Shown: piece after piece, positions 38,601 through 47,900 of the stretch
How positions within the stretch are numbered: position 1 is the stretch's first letter
Layout: every line of letters starts with the position of its first letter
Source of the DNA: Nitzschia sp. DOCU1
Taxonomy: Eukaryota > Bacillariophyta > Bacillariophyceae > Bacillariales > Bacillariaceae
DNA: 64,000 nt
Direction of reading: 5' to 3'
NCBI GenBank assembly: GCA_951394045.1
Contig: OX595985.1
Coordinates: forward strand, 2,232,001 to 2,296,000
Made by a program: the position numbers and the translations under genes
The notes under the pieces: generated by a model
Told to the model about the DNA's origin: nothing
Seen by the model: the letters and a program-made list of their open reading frames with translations, nothing else
Databases searched by the model: none

Positions 38601-39860
38601 ACGTGTTGGCGAAAATGCTTCCGCTCGGTTATCCGACAACTTGCTTCGCCACGGTCGCTTTGTTGCCTTTCCAAACATGCAGGCCGCACAGAGTGGAATG
38701 CGACACCTTGCTAGCCGTCTCGGAATGGTTCCTTGCTTTGCCATCTCTTGTAGTTTTGAGAAGTGGGCGTGACCAAAGTTGTTGTGAATGTCGAGCAGCT
38801 GTGCTTCGTCGGTCGTCTTTGGAGGGAGGTTCTCGTCTTGCTCGACGAGATTCGGAGTGGTAGATCGTAGATTGGTGTTTGGCAAGTGGCTTTCCGTCCA
38901 CTGTTCATCCTCGTCCCCCCTGGCACTTGGCAAACTCGAATCATTGTCACTGCTGGAGTTCTCGTCATCCAAAATCATGGCGGCGTCAAACGCAATGGGA
39001 TAGTCTCGCAAGGTTGGGTCGTCAAATCCTGCCTTGGCACAGTAGGCCACAAATCGATCGTAGGATGGCGCCGTTCGAATTGTAGCCACATTGGTCCGCG
39101 GGTCCAAGCATATGGTCCGTCGATGGGGACCCCATTGCAAAACAACCTTGTCGGCGTCGGTAGTTTCGGTTGCCGGTCCCAACTTTTGCTTTCGTAGCTC
39201 CTGGGCCCAATGCTGCGGGCTGAACAACCTATCCTTGCTCCCTGGTACGTAGTAGGAGTTTGGAAGTCGAAACTTGTGGATCATGCCATTGTCATCTTCG
39301 AGTCGGATGACAGCGGTTCCAACCATCGCACCTGTGACGCGTTGACCACCAAATCCTCTCACAACCTTTCCTGAATCGCTCAGGGGACCCTCAAAGTCGT
39401 TGATATCGCCTGATATGAACGCCGTGGCTCGATTGTCGATGCCAAGTTTTCTTGAATCGGAGTCCAAGACAAAGTCGGTCTCGTCCGGACGGCTCGTTGC
39501 TGCTTGCTTGGCCAGGATGGCTTCGAACGCCAGTAGTAGCTCGACTAGGGCTCCCTCTGAGGCTGGACCCCTCTCCTTGCGTAGAATCTCCGTTGCCATG
39601 GACACAAGTTGCTTCTCCAGTGCTCTTCGTTTCCGCCTTAGTTGCCATTGGCGGAACGCCTCTCGCGGTGTCGGCAGTCGTTTGCGCCACGCTTTCAGGT
39701 ACGCCAAATACTGCGCCATTCTGTATCGCCATCGGTATCGCTTGGGCACATATCGGACGTAGCCGTCATTAGCGTAGAACAATACCCAGATCAAGACAAT
39801 AGTGTAGGCTAACCCAAAGTGCATCCACACGAGTAGCCTTGACACTAGTTCCAGTCGCAT
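35682..39860 (-). CDS. pol: copia Pol polyprotein
   Basis: 1392 aa from ATG 39860. Order of parts: a hydrophobic N-terminal helix (residues 11-30, VWMHFGLAYTIVLIWVLFYA); an atypical protease region with IDNRAT at 141-146 where D-S/T-G would be expected; the integrase zinc-binding region (HNNFGH, CRIPLCAAC). Then the integrase core Asp/Asp/Glu (VVAVDQLKSP, YHADNGIF, NGKAEARIRR); reverse transcriptase with VLYTDDSIL; and RNase H (VYVDADFAGNYD, STTEAEV, EDNSGAVEIAK). The last part is TKNQPADILTKPLNEEEF, typical of copia ends. Pol is in the same frame as gag, five codons after its UGA, so it could be made by readthrough or reinitiation. No internal stop. Confidence 0.95.
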   Translation of the reverse strand: MRLELVSRLLVWMHFGLAYTIVLIWVLFYANDGYVRYVPKRYRWRYRMAQYLAYLKAWRKRLPTPREAFRQWQLRRKRRALEKQLVSMATEILRKERGPASEGALVELLLAFEAILAKQAATSRPDETDFVLDSDSRKLGIDNRATAFISGDINDFEGPLSDSGKVVRGFGGQRVTGAMVGTAVIRLEDDNGMIHKFRLPNSYYVPGSKDRLFSPQHWAQELRKQKLGPATETTDADKVVLQWGPHRRTICLDPRTNVATIRTAPSYDRFVAYCAKAGFDDPTLRDYPIAFDAAMILDDENSSSDNDSSLPSARGDEDEQWTESHLPNTNLRSTTPNLVEQDENLPPKTTDEAQLLDIHNNFGHAHFSKLQEMAKQGTIPRRLARCRIPLCAACMFGKATKRPWRSKLSDNRAEAFSPTRPGQVVAVDQLKSPTPGFIAHLTGKLTTSRYTYATVFVDVYSGRGYVHLQKTQSGAETLEAKLAWERICQQEGTKVEHYHADNGIFRGFEWMADCLKKGQGMTFAGVDAHHQNGKAEARIRRLQELTRSMLLHAKRKWPQEISANLWPYALRMANESINATPNMSDKQRRSPDQIFSGTEVTTNPKHWKPFGCPVYVLDPSLRGSTRIHHKWKDRSRVGIYLGRSPHHNRNVALVLNPETGLVSPQYHVKFDPHFDTVKQLYGEGTKHMSMWQVKAGLVRNEEQAKALAKQQQSSQQLDGESVTSVSEKLTQTGKRGEGTPERAAFKEVPAEYPPEGAAGSEQGKPAPSNGADLAPDTDPGAHPADQSASMADHNKIPTQTRRSQRKRKPVERLIEAQAVEIEESTGATSEIFSYQALFPRDNDDHSTEIYALKAKADPDTLYLHEAMRQPDWEHFGQAMETEIEEQISKGLYTLRRRSEVPEGAKILKAVWQLRRKRDIRTNEIKKYKARCNIDGSKMVYGEHYKETYAPVAGWTAIRLLLALVLLCNWKTVQLDYVLAFPQAPAVRDLYMEIPKGFTLDGVDNPKEWVLQVNRNLYGGKDAGRTWFLFLKTKLEQLGFEQSKHDDCIFYKGNMIYVLYTDDSILAGPDQREIDKTVEEISKALDITVEGSLTDFLGVNIDRRDDGTIKLSQPKLIDQVLEDLHLNQKNTTTRETPMISSKILSRHEDDRPFDKHFDYRSVIGKLHYLVAGSRNELAYSVHQCARFSHEPKMKHAQAVKNIGRYLKGTRVEGTIMRPDPSKPLEVYVDADFAGNYDPLLAGRDRTTARSRHGFYILYGGIPIAWKSTLQMEIALSTTEAEVTGLSYALREAIPVMNLLIEMKERGYPVNAGGPKVHCRVFEDNSGAVEIAKTHKFRPRTKHLNNKLFHFRSYVDKGLITIHPIDTKNQPADILTKPLNEEEFKHHRKAINGW

Positions 39861-39872
39861 TCGAGTCCACAG

Positions 39873-41201
39873 TCACTCGTCGTCGGACGACTCCTCCGAA
39901 TACTGAGCGATGGCCGCCGTGGCACGGACCAGTTTCGGGTCATTATTGTCGAATGATACTTTCTTGTTCTTGTCGCCAGGCTCGCGCTTGCTCTCGGATT
40001 TTGCAAACTTATTTTTATTCGGCTTGTCGGTTCCTTTGCCTTTGCAGTCTTCGGGACGGTGAGTGACCCATTTCTCATGGTTCTTGCACCAGTACCAGGC
40101 CTTCCCGTTGTACTGCTTCTCCTTAGGTTCATTGTCCTTCGGAGGCTTGTACATCCATGGCTCCGGTTCATATCGCTTGCGATTGCTTTTGCCCGTCTGC
40201 TTTCCCTTTTGTTTATTGTTGTCGCGCTTGCCTTCTTTGCCCGCCTTCTTGTTTTGGTTCAGTAGCTTGTTGAGTCTGGCTTGGAGGGCGACAATTTTCT
40301 CCTCTGACGCTGATGGTGCGTTCCAGGTCCCTTTTTCCTTCAGGATCTTGAATCGGGTTTCGGCAAGTTGCATGAGTGTTTCCGGCTCCAGGTTGATGCT
40401 CCCTTCCTCGTAGGAACTCTCCTTCAGTTGGATGTACTGGGCAAAGTTCTCATCCTTGACGGAACGGTACGCCTTGAAGAGGTTATTCAGCAGGTCGTGG
40501 GTCTCTTGTCCTCTGGCTCGCAGCGCCTCCAGTTGAGTCTTGACATGTTGATTGAGTTTCTCAATGTCGTAGTCGACCGTCGCCAGGTATGTGTCAAGCG
40601 AGTTGAGAGCGTTCCTGATACTGTGAGTGGTCGCATTGGTATCGATAACGCTTGTCTGGATGATTGTTTTGAGGAATAGGACGCCAGACTTGATTCCGTT
40701 GACCGTATACTCGCTCTCTCGCAGTGTGACCTTGCTGAGACCGACGGTAGAGAGGGTTGACTCAAGGCATGAGTAGAGTTGCATGGAATCTTGCGCGGCT
40801 CGACATTCTTGATCAATGTACGTCGCGGCAACTTGCTTGAGGTAATCGTAGGTGAAGGTTCCATGGTACTTGATGAAGTCCTTGCCGTTTCCCATATGCT
40901 GTCCTGGCACATCCGGAATAAACAGGACTGAGTCGTTCCACCCATACTGGGTACTGCGGCTGTCAAGCAGTTTCAGGATAACTCGAAGTCCATCGGCGGT
41001 GCAATCGAATTTCTGGTCACAGAGCGGTTTGGTGGCTCCGACCCAGATCGATCTGCCTTCCTTGGTGCTGTAGTCGATGACATGGTCGTTGTTGATTCTC
41101 GCCGGAGTCAAAGCGAATGGGACGTTTGCATTTTCCGCTGCGGGAGGCTGGGCGTCGCCATTGTTGACGGGGTCTTGAAAGTTCTCGTTGTTGTCCGCCA
41201 T
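39873..41201 (-). CDS. gag: copia Gag protein
   Basis: 442 aa from ATG 41201 to UGA 39873. A capsid-like helical region covers most of the protein. Near the C-terminus a Lys/Asn-rich basic stretch precedes YWCKNHEKWVTHRPEDC, a zinc-knuckle-like C-x2-H-x5-H-x4-C rather than the retroviral C-x2-C-x4-H-x4-C. It ends in an acidic EESSDDE. Gag packages the RNA into cytoplasmic virus-like particles. The stop is followed by CTG TGG ACT CGA ATG, placing pol in the same frame. Confidence 0.92.
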   Translation of the reverse strand: MADNNENFQDPVNNGDAQPPAAENANVPFALTPARINNDHVIDYSTKEGRSIWVGATKPLCDQKFDCTADGLRVILKLLDSRSTQYGWNDSVLFIPDVPGQHMGNGKDFIKYHGTFTYDYLKQVAATYIDQECRAAQDSMQLYSCLESTLSTVGLSKVTLRESEYTVNGIKSGVLFLKTIIQTSVIDTNATTHSIRNALNSLDTYLATVDYDIEKLNQHVKTQLEALRARGQETHDLLNNLFKAYRSVKDENFAQYIQLKESSYEEGSINLEPETLMQLAETRFKILKEKGTWNAPSASEEKIVALQARLNKLLNQNKKAGKEGKRDNNKQKGKQTGKSNRKRYEPEPWMYKPPKDNEPKEKQYNGKAWYWCKNHEKWVTHRPEDCKGKGTDKPNKNKFAKSESKREPGDKNKKVSFDNNDPKLVRATAAIAQYSEESSDDE

Positions 41202-41258
41202 CTAGCTCGATAGCTTTACCGTAGCTTCGGTTTACTTCTTCTTGGCGCAGAGGAAGCG

Positions 41259-41505
41259 TGTTACAATTCGGTAGTTCCTAGCTCGGCAGCTACTCGAATT
41301 GGGGCTCGATGAACTAGCTTGTTCTATAGTGAAATTAATGAGCTATTCAGTTTAGAGTGCAATGTAGAGTCCACCGCCTCTTAGAATTCGATTTCTCTCC
41401 ATAGGCCTCTTAGAGACTCTTCGAAATAGTTGTGTTGTAGCTCCTCTGAGTCAGTCGTATTTGAGTCGTGGAACTGGACTCGTGTTGAATCGTATTATTC
41501 CAACA
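41259..41505 (-). repeat. 5' LTR of the copia element
   Basis: 247 bp, the upstream LTR relative to gag. It should carry the element's promoter. One difference from the other LTR. Confidence 0.95.
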
Positions 41506-41511
41506 CGCGAA
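41506..41511. repeat. target-site duplication, right
   Basis: CGCGAA, the partner of 35386-35391. Confidence 0.8.
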
Positions 41512-41658
41512 GGATACGCGGATCTGCCGCCGACCCCACGATTTGCTGGAAACCTGAGTCGAGTCGTCGTCCTTTCTCATTGCGGATCCATTGCACTGTC
41601 CATAGCTCTTGTGCCTACAAAGTTGCTACAACAGCACTGACGCATTGCACACAACATC

Positions 41659-42696
41659 ATGTTTTCTCATTTGGCTCATAGGGCAGCAAGGTCCACTGGA
41701 CTCGTTGCCGCGAGGCGTATTGTCGTCTCAAGTCGTAGCGGTCAAGCCTTGCCTGCTGTCACGACGACGATCTGGCATCACGGCGGCCGCCCAACCATTC
41801 GATCGTTTGCATCCGCATTACCTCCCGATGACCCCCAAGCTACCTTTCGGCCGGAACCTCCCAACAAGTTAAATGTCGAAATGGCGAGAGGTATTCAAAC
41901 TGCCAATCAATTGATTCTTCGATACGGAGTCGGTCATCAGCGTCTTGTGTTGTTATCCAAACAATCACCCACCCAATTGCCACTGGTCAAAAAGTGGCAA
42001 CGCATGATGGAAATTTATTTGGGGGCACAATTGCATGTCATTGCATCCCTTGGATATCCTACTAACGAACAAGGTATCATGATGTACACACAACAATTAT
42101 CATCCTTTATTGGTGGATGCAGTCCGGATATTCAAGAAGAATTTCGAACGATTGGTAGAGACACTTGGAGGAATATGCTTGCGACTGCCTTTCAACTTGA
42201 TGAAGACACGATTTTGCCGGATGGAAACGAAATGTCCATTGTGGATGCTCGAAATACAGTGCACAAGGTAGCTTCCAAATTGATGGAACCCAAAATTTTG
42301 GAAATGGTGGCGCAAAACTGCGCCAAGCTGCCGGCTGGTAAGTCCATAGGCGGACGCAACAAGTATGCGAAATGATTTGTGTCTTATATTATCTTGCTAT
42401 TTTTCATCCCAGAACCGGATCCTCAAGTGGAAATGGGCATGAAACACCAAATCATTCAGGAGGTTGTGGTCGATCACGTCTACTTGGGAGGGAGTCCGTC
42501 CTTGGTGGAAGAGTTGGGCTTTGGAACGGGCCAGGAAGGCTATGCCAAGATGCAATACGTCATGGCCTATCACGAGAATGATCCATTGTGCACACAATAC
42601 ACCAGTAGTGCCATGGTTAGGATTTGGCAAGCGGCGGGCCTAGATCTGAGTCAGAGTCCGCAGGCAGCTAGAATGCCCATGTCACCGCCGTCGTAA
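41659..42696 (+). CDS. conserved-looking protein, probably mitochondrial, 2 exons
   Basis: Exons 41659-42337 and 42413-42696 (75-bp intron, donor GTAAGT, acceptor TCCCAG, phase 1) give 320 aa. The N-terminus (MFSHLAHRAARSTGLVAARR) is basic, with Ser/Arg and no acidic residue, like a mitochondrial presequence. The rest is mainly helical and soluble (ANQLILRYGVGHQRLVLLSK, YGYAKMQYVMAYHENDPL-like segments). I recognise no family. The copia element inserted 148-153 bp upstream of the start, in the opposite orientation, so its 5' LTR abuts the promoter. Confidence 0.72.
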
Positions 42697-43395
42697 ATAC
42701 GCCGAAAGTAGAAAGGCAAGTCAAACTTCAGTAAATCATGATGGAGTGCTTTATCACGTGCCGCCTCCTTTTTGGTCAATGCTGATGCCGAGACTTGAGT
42801 GGTCGACCAGGGTAGTACTTCTGCTCAGACGGGCGGCCGGGATCACAATCTTAGCTAATGACTATAACTATTGATTCCATTCTTCTCGAAGATGCAATCT
42901 TCTGGCTACTTCTAGCCGCTAACATAGCTAGACTCTCTAGTAGTAGCAGGATTAACGCTGGTAGTTATCTTTGGCCGCAAGTGTTGGTCGTATGGCAAGT
43001 CCCGAGTCCTTCGCTTTCTTCCGCCATTCATATGCCGTTTCTATGTCGTTTCTACCGACCGCTAGTAGACTTCTCAGACTCTGGCGAAAGATTGGATTTT
43101 AGATTGGGGGAAGGGAGTTCGGTTGCGCAACATGCCATTACTTAAAGGTTCAGAATACGACGACTAGAAGAATTATCATGATAAAAAGAGCCGAACCCCA
43201 ACTACCGGGTAGGCATTGCTAAAAGTCTTTGAAATTCGCTTATTCCTCGGGGATTGGAGACGGCACTACAGCAGGATCCGAAATGACCGCCGCTTGGTTC
43301 GACCTAAAGGGGGAGAATGTGCTGTGATTTTCCATTTTATGGGGGCAGAACAATTTCTACTCTTTACGATTTTAAACGACTCCCCTTCTTATACA
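42697..43395. other. intergenic region left of the foldback element
   Basis: A 95-codon ATG frame at 42858-43145 (+) has hydrophobic but unrecognisable content and is not called. Nothing else is seen. Confidence 0.35.
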
Positions 43396-43745
43396 GGAGC
43401 ATTCGGGAACCGGGCGTCGGTCAGACGAAGGCTATAATATCAGGTGTCACCCCTAAAGTCCCATTCGGTGAAATTCCAATTGCTCAATCCGGGAACCAGA
43501 ATGCTGTCAGCAAAATCATTTTGCTTGTAAGCAAAATCGTCAGCAAAATCGTCAGCAAAAAATTCAGCCAAATCGTCAGCAAAAATGTAAGCAAAAATTG
43601 GCGAATGCTCTATGTAGTATTCGCGACCAAAGGGGAGAACTCAAAAGAATGCTAGAAAAATAATTACCAACGAGCCGACACGTAGTTGCGTTTGCTCAAC
43701 TCCGGTGCCGTACAATATATACGTACCTACGTAGGGTTACAATAT
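43396..43745. repeat. foldback element, left inverted arm
   Basis: 350 bp whose reverse complement matches 44012-44355 over nearly its full length with small gaps. Blocks without mismatch include the stretch encoding NWRMLYVVFATK and the terminal CAACTCCGGTGCCGTACAAT. Within it an 11-13 bp unit, GTCAGCAAAATC, repeats imperfectly six or more times (43504-43594). Confidence 0.9.
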
Positions 43746-44011
43746 CTTGACAGTGCGGAAGTGGGCGCGCTGGCATGGCCGCCGACTTTATGTCTTTTCA
43801 TATGTCCATGAGAGGCGGGTGACTGTTCTGAAGGGAAACTGCTCTGAATGAGAATGTTGTTGCCGCTTCATTTTGCGGGAGCGCAATTTCGTATTTCCTG
43901 GGTTTGCGTTCGAGTTTTGTGAAAGCCGAAACCTATTAATTATTTTTCTCGCAGTAACGGTCGAAGTAATCCAACATCGTAGGTATGATGATGTCGTCAG
44001 CCAGCTTCTCC
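43746..44011. other. foldback element, central spacer
   Basis: 266 bp between the arms. It contains a weak further piece of arm-like sequence (TTAATTATTTTTCTCGCAGTAACGGTCG near 43935) but no open frame of note. Confidence 0.6.
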
Positions 44012-44355
44012 ATATTGTAGCCCTACGTAGGTACGTATATATTGTACGGCACCGGAGTTGAGCAAACGCAACTACGTGTCGGCTCGTTGGTAATTATTTT
44101 TCTAGCATTCTCCGCTTTGGTCGCGAATACTACATAAAGCATTCGCCAATTTTTGCTTACATTTTTGCTGAATTTTTTGCTGAATTTTTTGCTGACGATT
44201 TTGCTGACGATTTTGCTTATAAGCAAAAGCAAATGAGGCGTAAGTAAAAGTTGAGTCGCGATCAAACCACAATAGGAATTTCACCGAATGGGACTCAGGG
44301 GTGACAAGGATTTTTATAGCCCTCGTCTGACCGACGACCGGTTCCCGAATGCTCC
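44012..44355. repeat. foldback element, right inverted arm
   Basis: 344 bp, inverted copy of 43396-43745, including the repeated GATTTTGCTGAC units. The two arms with the 266-bp centre could form a large hairpin. No transposase is present. Confidence 0.9.
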
Positions 44356-44963
44356 AGAATGCCGCGCTACTATCGTAAAGTCCATACCTGGTAGGGGTAG
44401 ACCCCAAAGAGGTAGATAGAATCAAGCGTATTCCGTGTTAAAGCATGATAATAGCCGTCACACCCACTGCGCAAAAATGCTGCTCGGACAATCTAAACTT
44501 CTCTTTCGACACCTCCAACCTATGCCCCTTTAAGTGAACGGTCGCCAAGGCGTAGGATAATTGTCTGACCATTTGCACCCGAACTTATCTTGCCGGATAC
44601 GCACTCCGCTACTATTACCGAATGGCGGGAGACTCTGTTGCGCGCACTCACGCACGCAAAGGGAGGAAGGGGCACAACCACCGGCAACAACGCGAGGGAC
44701 AGAAAGCCCAGCGCCTAAAAAGAGCCAACGTTGGCTGCCCCCCATGGCGCTCGGAGCCTTTCCAACGAGCGCAAGTGGCCTTCGTTCCTGAAAAAGCACC
44801 TGTTGTGTATCCTTTTTGCGTCGTTTCGATCGATCGCTCAATGGTGCTTACCCCCCTTGATACTTTGCACAAGAGACTAGGAACACCATTCCTCTCCTGG
44901 TCGCATTCCTGTTAAGTTCCACTCTCTTGCCGTGGGTCATTCAGAGAAGGCGTTGTTGTCAAG
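44356..44963. other. intergenic region
   Basis: Promoter side of the PAS-LRR-receiver gene. Frames on both strands lack recognisable content. Confidence 0.35.
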
Positions 44964-47900
44964 ATGATGCAAGCGGCGCAATTAGCCGCCGCGGAAGCGG
45001 CCATGCAAGAGGCAGCGAGAGAAGCAAGTGGTCGCGGTGCACGAGTGGAACAACGAAGGCAGGATTCAGCCATGGATATGGATTCCTCTAATCCGGACCT
45101 GGGCATGGATCCCGAACAATTAGCTTTCCTGAAAGCGATGCAAGCTGCGGAGATGGGGGAGCAAGCCAATATGATGCATGATTTGGGCATGATGGGCCTC
45201 GGAACCTCGAATGACAGTGTTCAGTCGTTACTGCATATGTTATCGCAGCAAGAACAAGAGAATCACAGGCCGGAGGAGCATTACCTGACGATTGCTCAGA
45301 ATGGTAAGATGAACCCTTGTTTTGTTATTATGACCTAGAGTGAATGTCCGTTTCTCACTGGAGTAACTGCAGGTATGATTCTGGAAGCGACACAAACAGT
45401 CACGGGATTTCCACCAGATGCTCTGTTAATGACATCAGCGTAAGTTGAAGTTCTTTCGATTTATATGGAAAGAGAGATCGTGAGAAGATATTTGATTCCT
45501 CACCTGCTTTCACCGATGCTTACCTCCTCTTCAGTTACGATGCGGTGAACGAGGATGATCTGCCTGGGTTATTAGCAGTCAAATCCCACTTTTGGGATAA
45601 GGGCCATCCGGATGTTGAAGTCTATATACGTCGGCGAACAATAGAAGGAGATTGGATTTGGTTAGTCACGAAAGCAGTATCTTATGTGGATCAACCGATT
45701 CCGGGTATCATCCTGCTGGAGCGGGCGGTACAAGACGAAGACACGGCCATGTTTGTTAATCGGATCACCCGTATCACTGCTATTCTGGTGCAAGCTGTAG
45801 AAGCTGCCAAAGTCGCCTCCTTGAAGCTATTGGAGGATACGGTAGTGGGCGGGCCAGGTAAGGGAAAGAAAGCAGCACCGGACTCATCAGAAGATAGTTC
45901 ATCCAGCATGAATGAATCCGCTATCCCATGGGTAGCTGATGATGCTGCGGCTTACCAGGCCATGCTGCGGAATGCATCGGCTGCCGGAGTTGATACCACT
46001 TTGGATGACCCGCTTATGCAGCTCATGAAAGCAGCTGCGGCCGGTGGGGCAATCAGCAAAGGCCGCGCGGCGAACAAGCTAGAGGAGGAAATCATGGAAA
46101 GGATTGGTGGTAAGAAGGAAACGTTCGATCCGTTTTCAGTTCTTGAGGAAGTGAGAGAAGGTGTACGGCTAGACTTTGGAATGATCATGCTATCGCGAAC
46201 GGAAGTGAGGATGATCTCGCTGATTCTCATGGGGCAGATGCCGGTCGAAGACCTCTGTGCTCTGGTGTATCAAGCTTTGACTGCTGGCTTTCAGTTGGAC
46301 GAAGCATTAGATCACTACATGGCGCACAATCCATTACTCTCACCGCAGGGCATGCCTATGCAAGGCCCACCGCCGATCTCGGTAGTCAACCTGTCGTACA
46401 CCTACATGGGAAACTCTGCCGTCGATGTGTTGTGCAACGTAATTCAAATGGAGGGATCCCCTCTCAGAACGATAGATATTAGTTTCTGTGGCATCGAAGA
46501 GCATGGATGCCTGTCTCTGGCGAAGGCGTTCACGAAAAGAAAGCAATCGGGAATCCTTCCACTTCGAGGAATAATACTGTCCGGAAACCACATATCCTAT
46601 CGGTCGGCGACGGAACTGGGGCGGGCTCTATCGCCTGATCTACACAGTGAAAGGCGGACACGGAAGCGGAAACCGAAAATGGCAACAGGTGGGTACGCCG
46701 AAGACAGTGAATCCGACGAAGACGAGGACGACGAAATGATCACTTCCGGTAGGTCGTCGAGCGGCGATGCTGAAATACATCCCGGTTCGGAGAAGTACTA
46801 CAGCAAGGACTTTGGATTACAAGTACTTCATCTGGGCTCTGCTTTGAAGGACGCGGAATCGGTGGCTCAGTTCCTCCATGGTCTGGGGCACATGTGTCCA
46901 GTAAAAGAGTTGAGCCTGACTTCCAACAACATTGGAGCGGACGGAATCGACATGATTGTTGCTTTCCTGGAAGGAAAGAAGCTGCCAAAGAAGGAGAAGC
47001 AAATGAAGCAGCAAGTGATGCCCTACCTAGATCGGTTAGATCTGTCCAACAACAGGTTGGGGAATGAGGGGCTAACCGAGCTGACGCGCGCCATCGCCAA
47101 TAGAAGAGTAGCGCACTTTGTCGAGCTTCGCCTTACAAACAACGGAATCGGTCACGGGGGCATCGAGACGATGATGAACAAGCTGCTGCAGCATAACCTT
47201 GTCAGTTTGACGCTGGACAAGAACGCTATTGGTGACCAAGGTTGCCAGCTTGTGGCAGCTTCTCTTCAAAGTATGAAGATGCTTGCGCGGCTCAATTTGG
47301 GGTTCAACCAAATTGGTAGCCGAGGTGTGAACAGTCTGATGAGAAGTCTTGTTGCCTGCGAGTCCGTGACGTACCTTGGTCTCTCCGGCAATATCATGAA
47401 GATTTCGGGTGCTGTGGCACTAGCCTTTACCCTCGCCCAACATCCTCGTTTAGAAGAGCTGGACGTTGACAACTGTTGCTTAAGTCAGGCAGCCCAATGT
47501 CACATTATCGCTGGTATTATCTCCAATCGATGGGTGCCGATGAAACGAATGAATGGTTTCGAAGCTGGCCCACCGATGGTGGCCCTTGGCGCGCTCAAGA
47601 TCTCTGCCCAGAATCTCAGCAATGAAGAGTGTTTTAGAATCAGAAAAGATGAGCAGATGAAGACGATATTGCAATGGATGGAGTCCAATCGCGTGGCCAA
47701 GATGGCCGGTCGAGACGGCGGTATGGCTCGAGCGCGAGATTCGTATCAGCATTTCTTGACCCCTGATTTTGTGCAGAGCATGAATGATGTGCAGGGTATC
47801 CCTTCCCAAAACGCTTACTTGCGTCTTCTAGGATGGCTAAGCCGTATTCCATTTGACGAAGACGAGCTGATATCCTTACGAAAATACTTTTACGATTCGG

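Larger units (their letters stand above)
35392..41505 (-). mobile_element. complete Ty1/copia LTR retrotransposon, diatom type
   Basis: 6114 bp bounded by 247-bp LTRs that differ at a single base (C at 35608, T at 41475) and flanked by a 5-6 bp duplication (GCGAA or CGCGAA). Read on the minus strand the LTR starts TGTTGGAATAA and ends GTAACA. Gag (41201-39873) and Pol (39860-35682) are both uninterrupted; Pol order is protease, integrase, reverse transcriptase, RNase H, the copia order. A purine-rich tract (GAGAGGGAG) lies directly before the 3' LTR. The sequence after the 5' LTR (CGCTTCCTCTGCGCC) lacks the usual TGG start of a tRNA-primer site. Near-identical LTRs and intact frames imply a recent and perhaps still active insertion. 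The host target sits 153 bp upstream of the ATG at 41659. Confidence 0.96.

Noticed and set aside
41259..41505. A solo LTR or separate second element
   Set aside because: It pairs with 35392-35638, with the same target duplication outside both, so both are ends of one element.
43317..44425. Frames containing VSKIVSK repeats
   Set aside because: They arise from the minisatellite in the inverted arms and read in opposite directions in the two arms; not genes.
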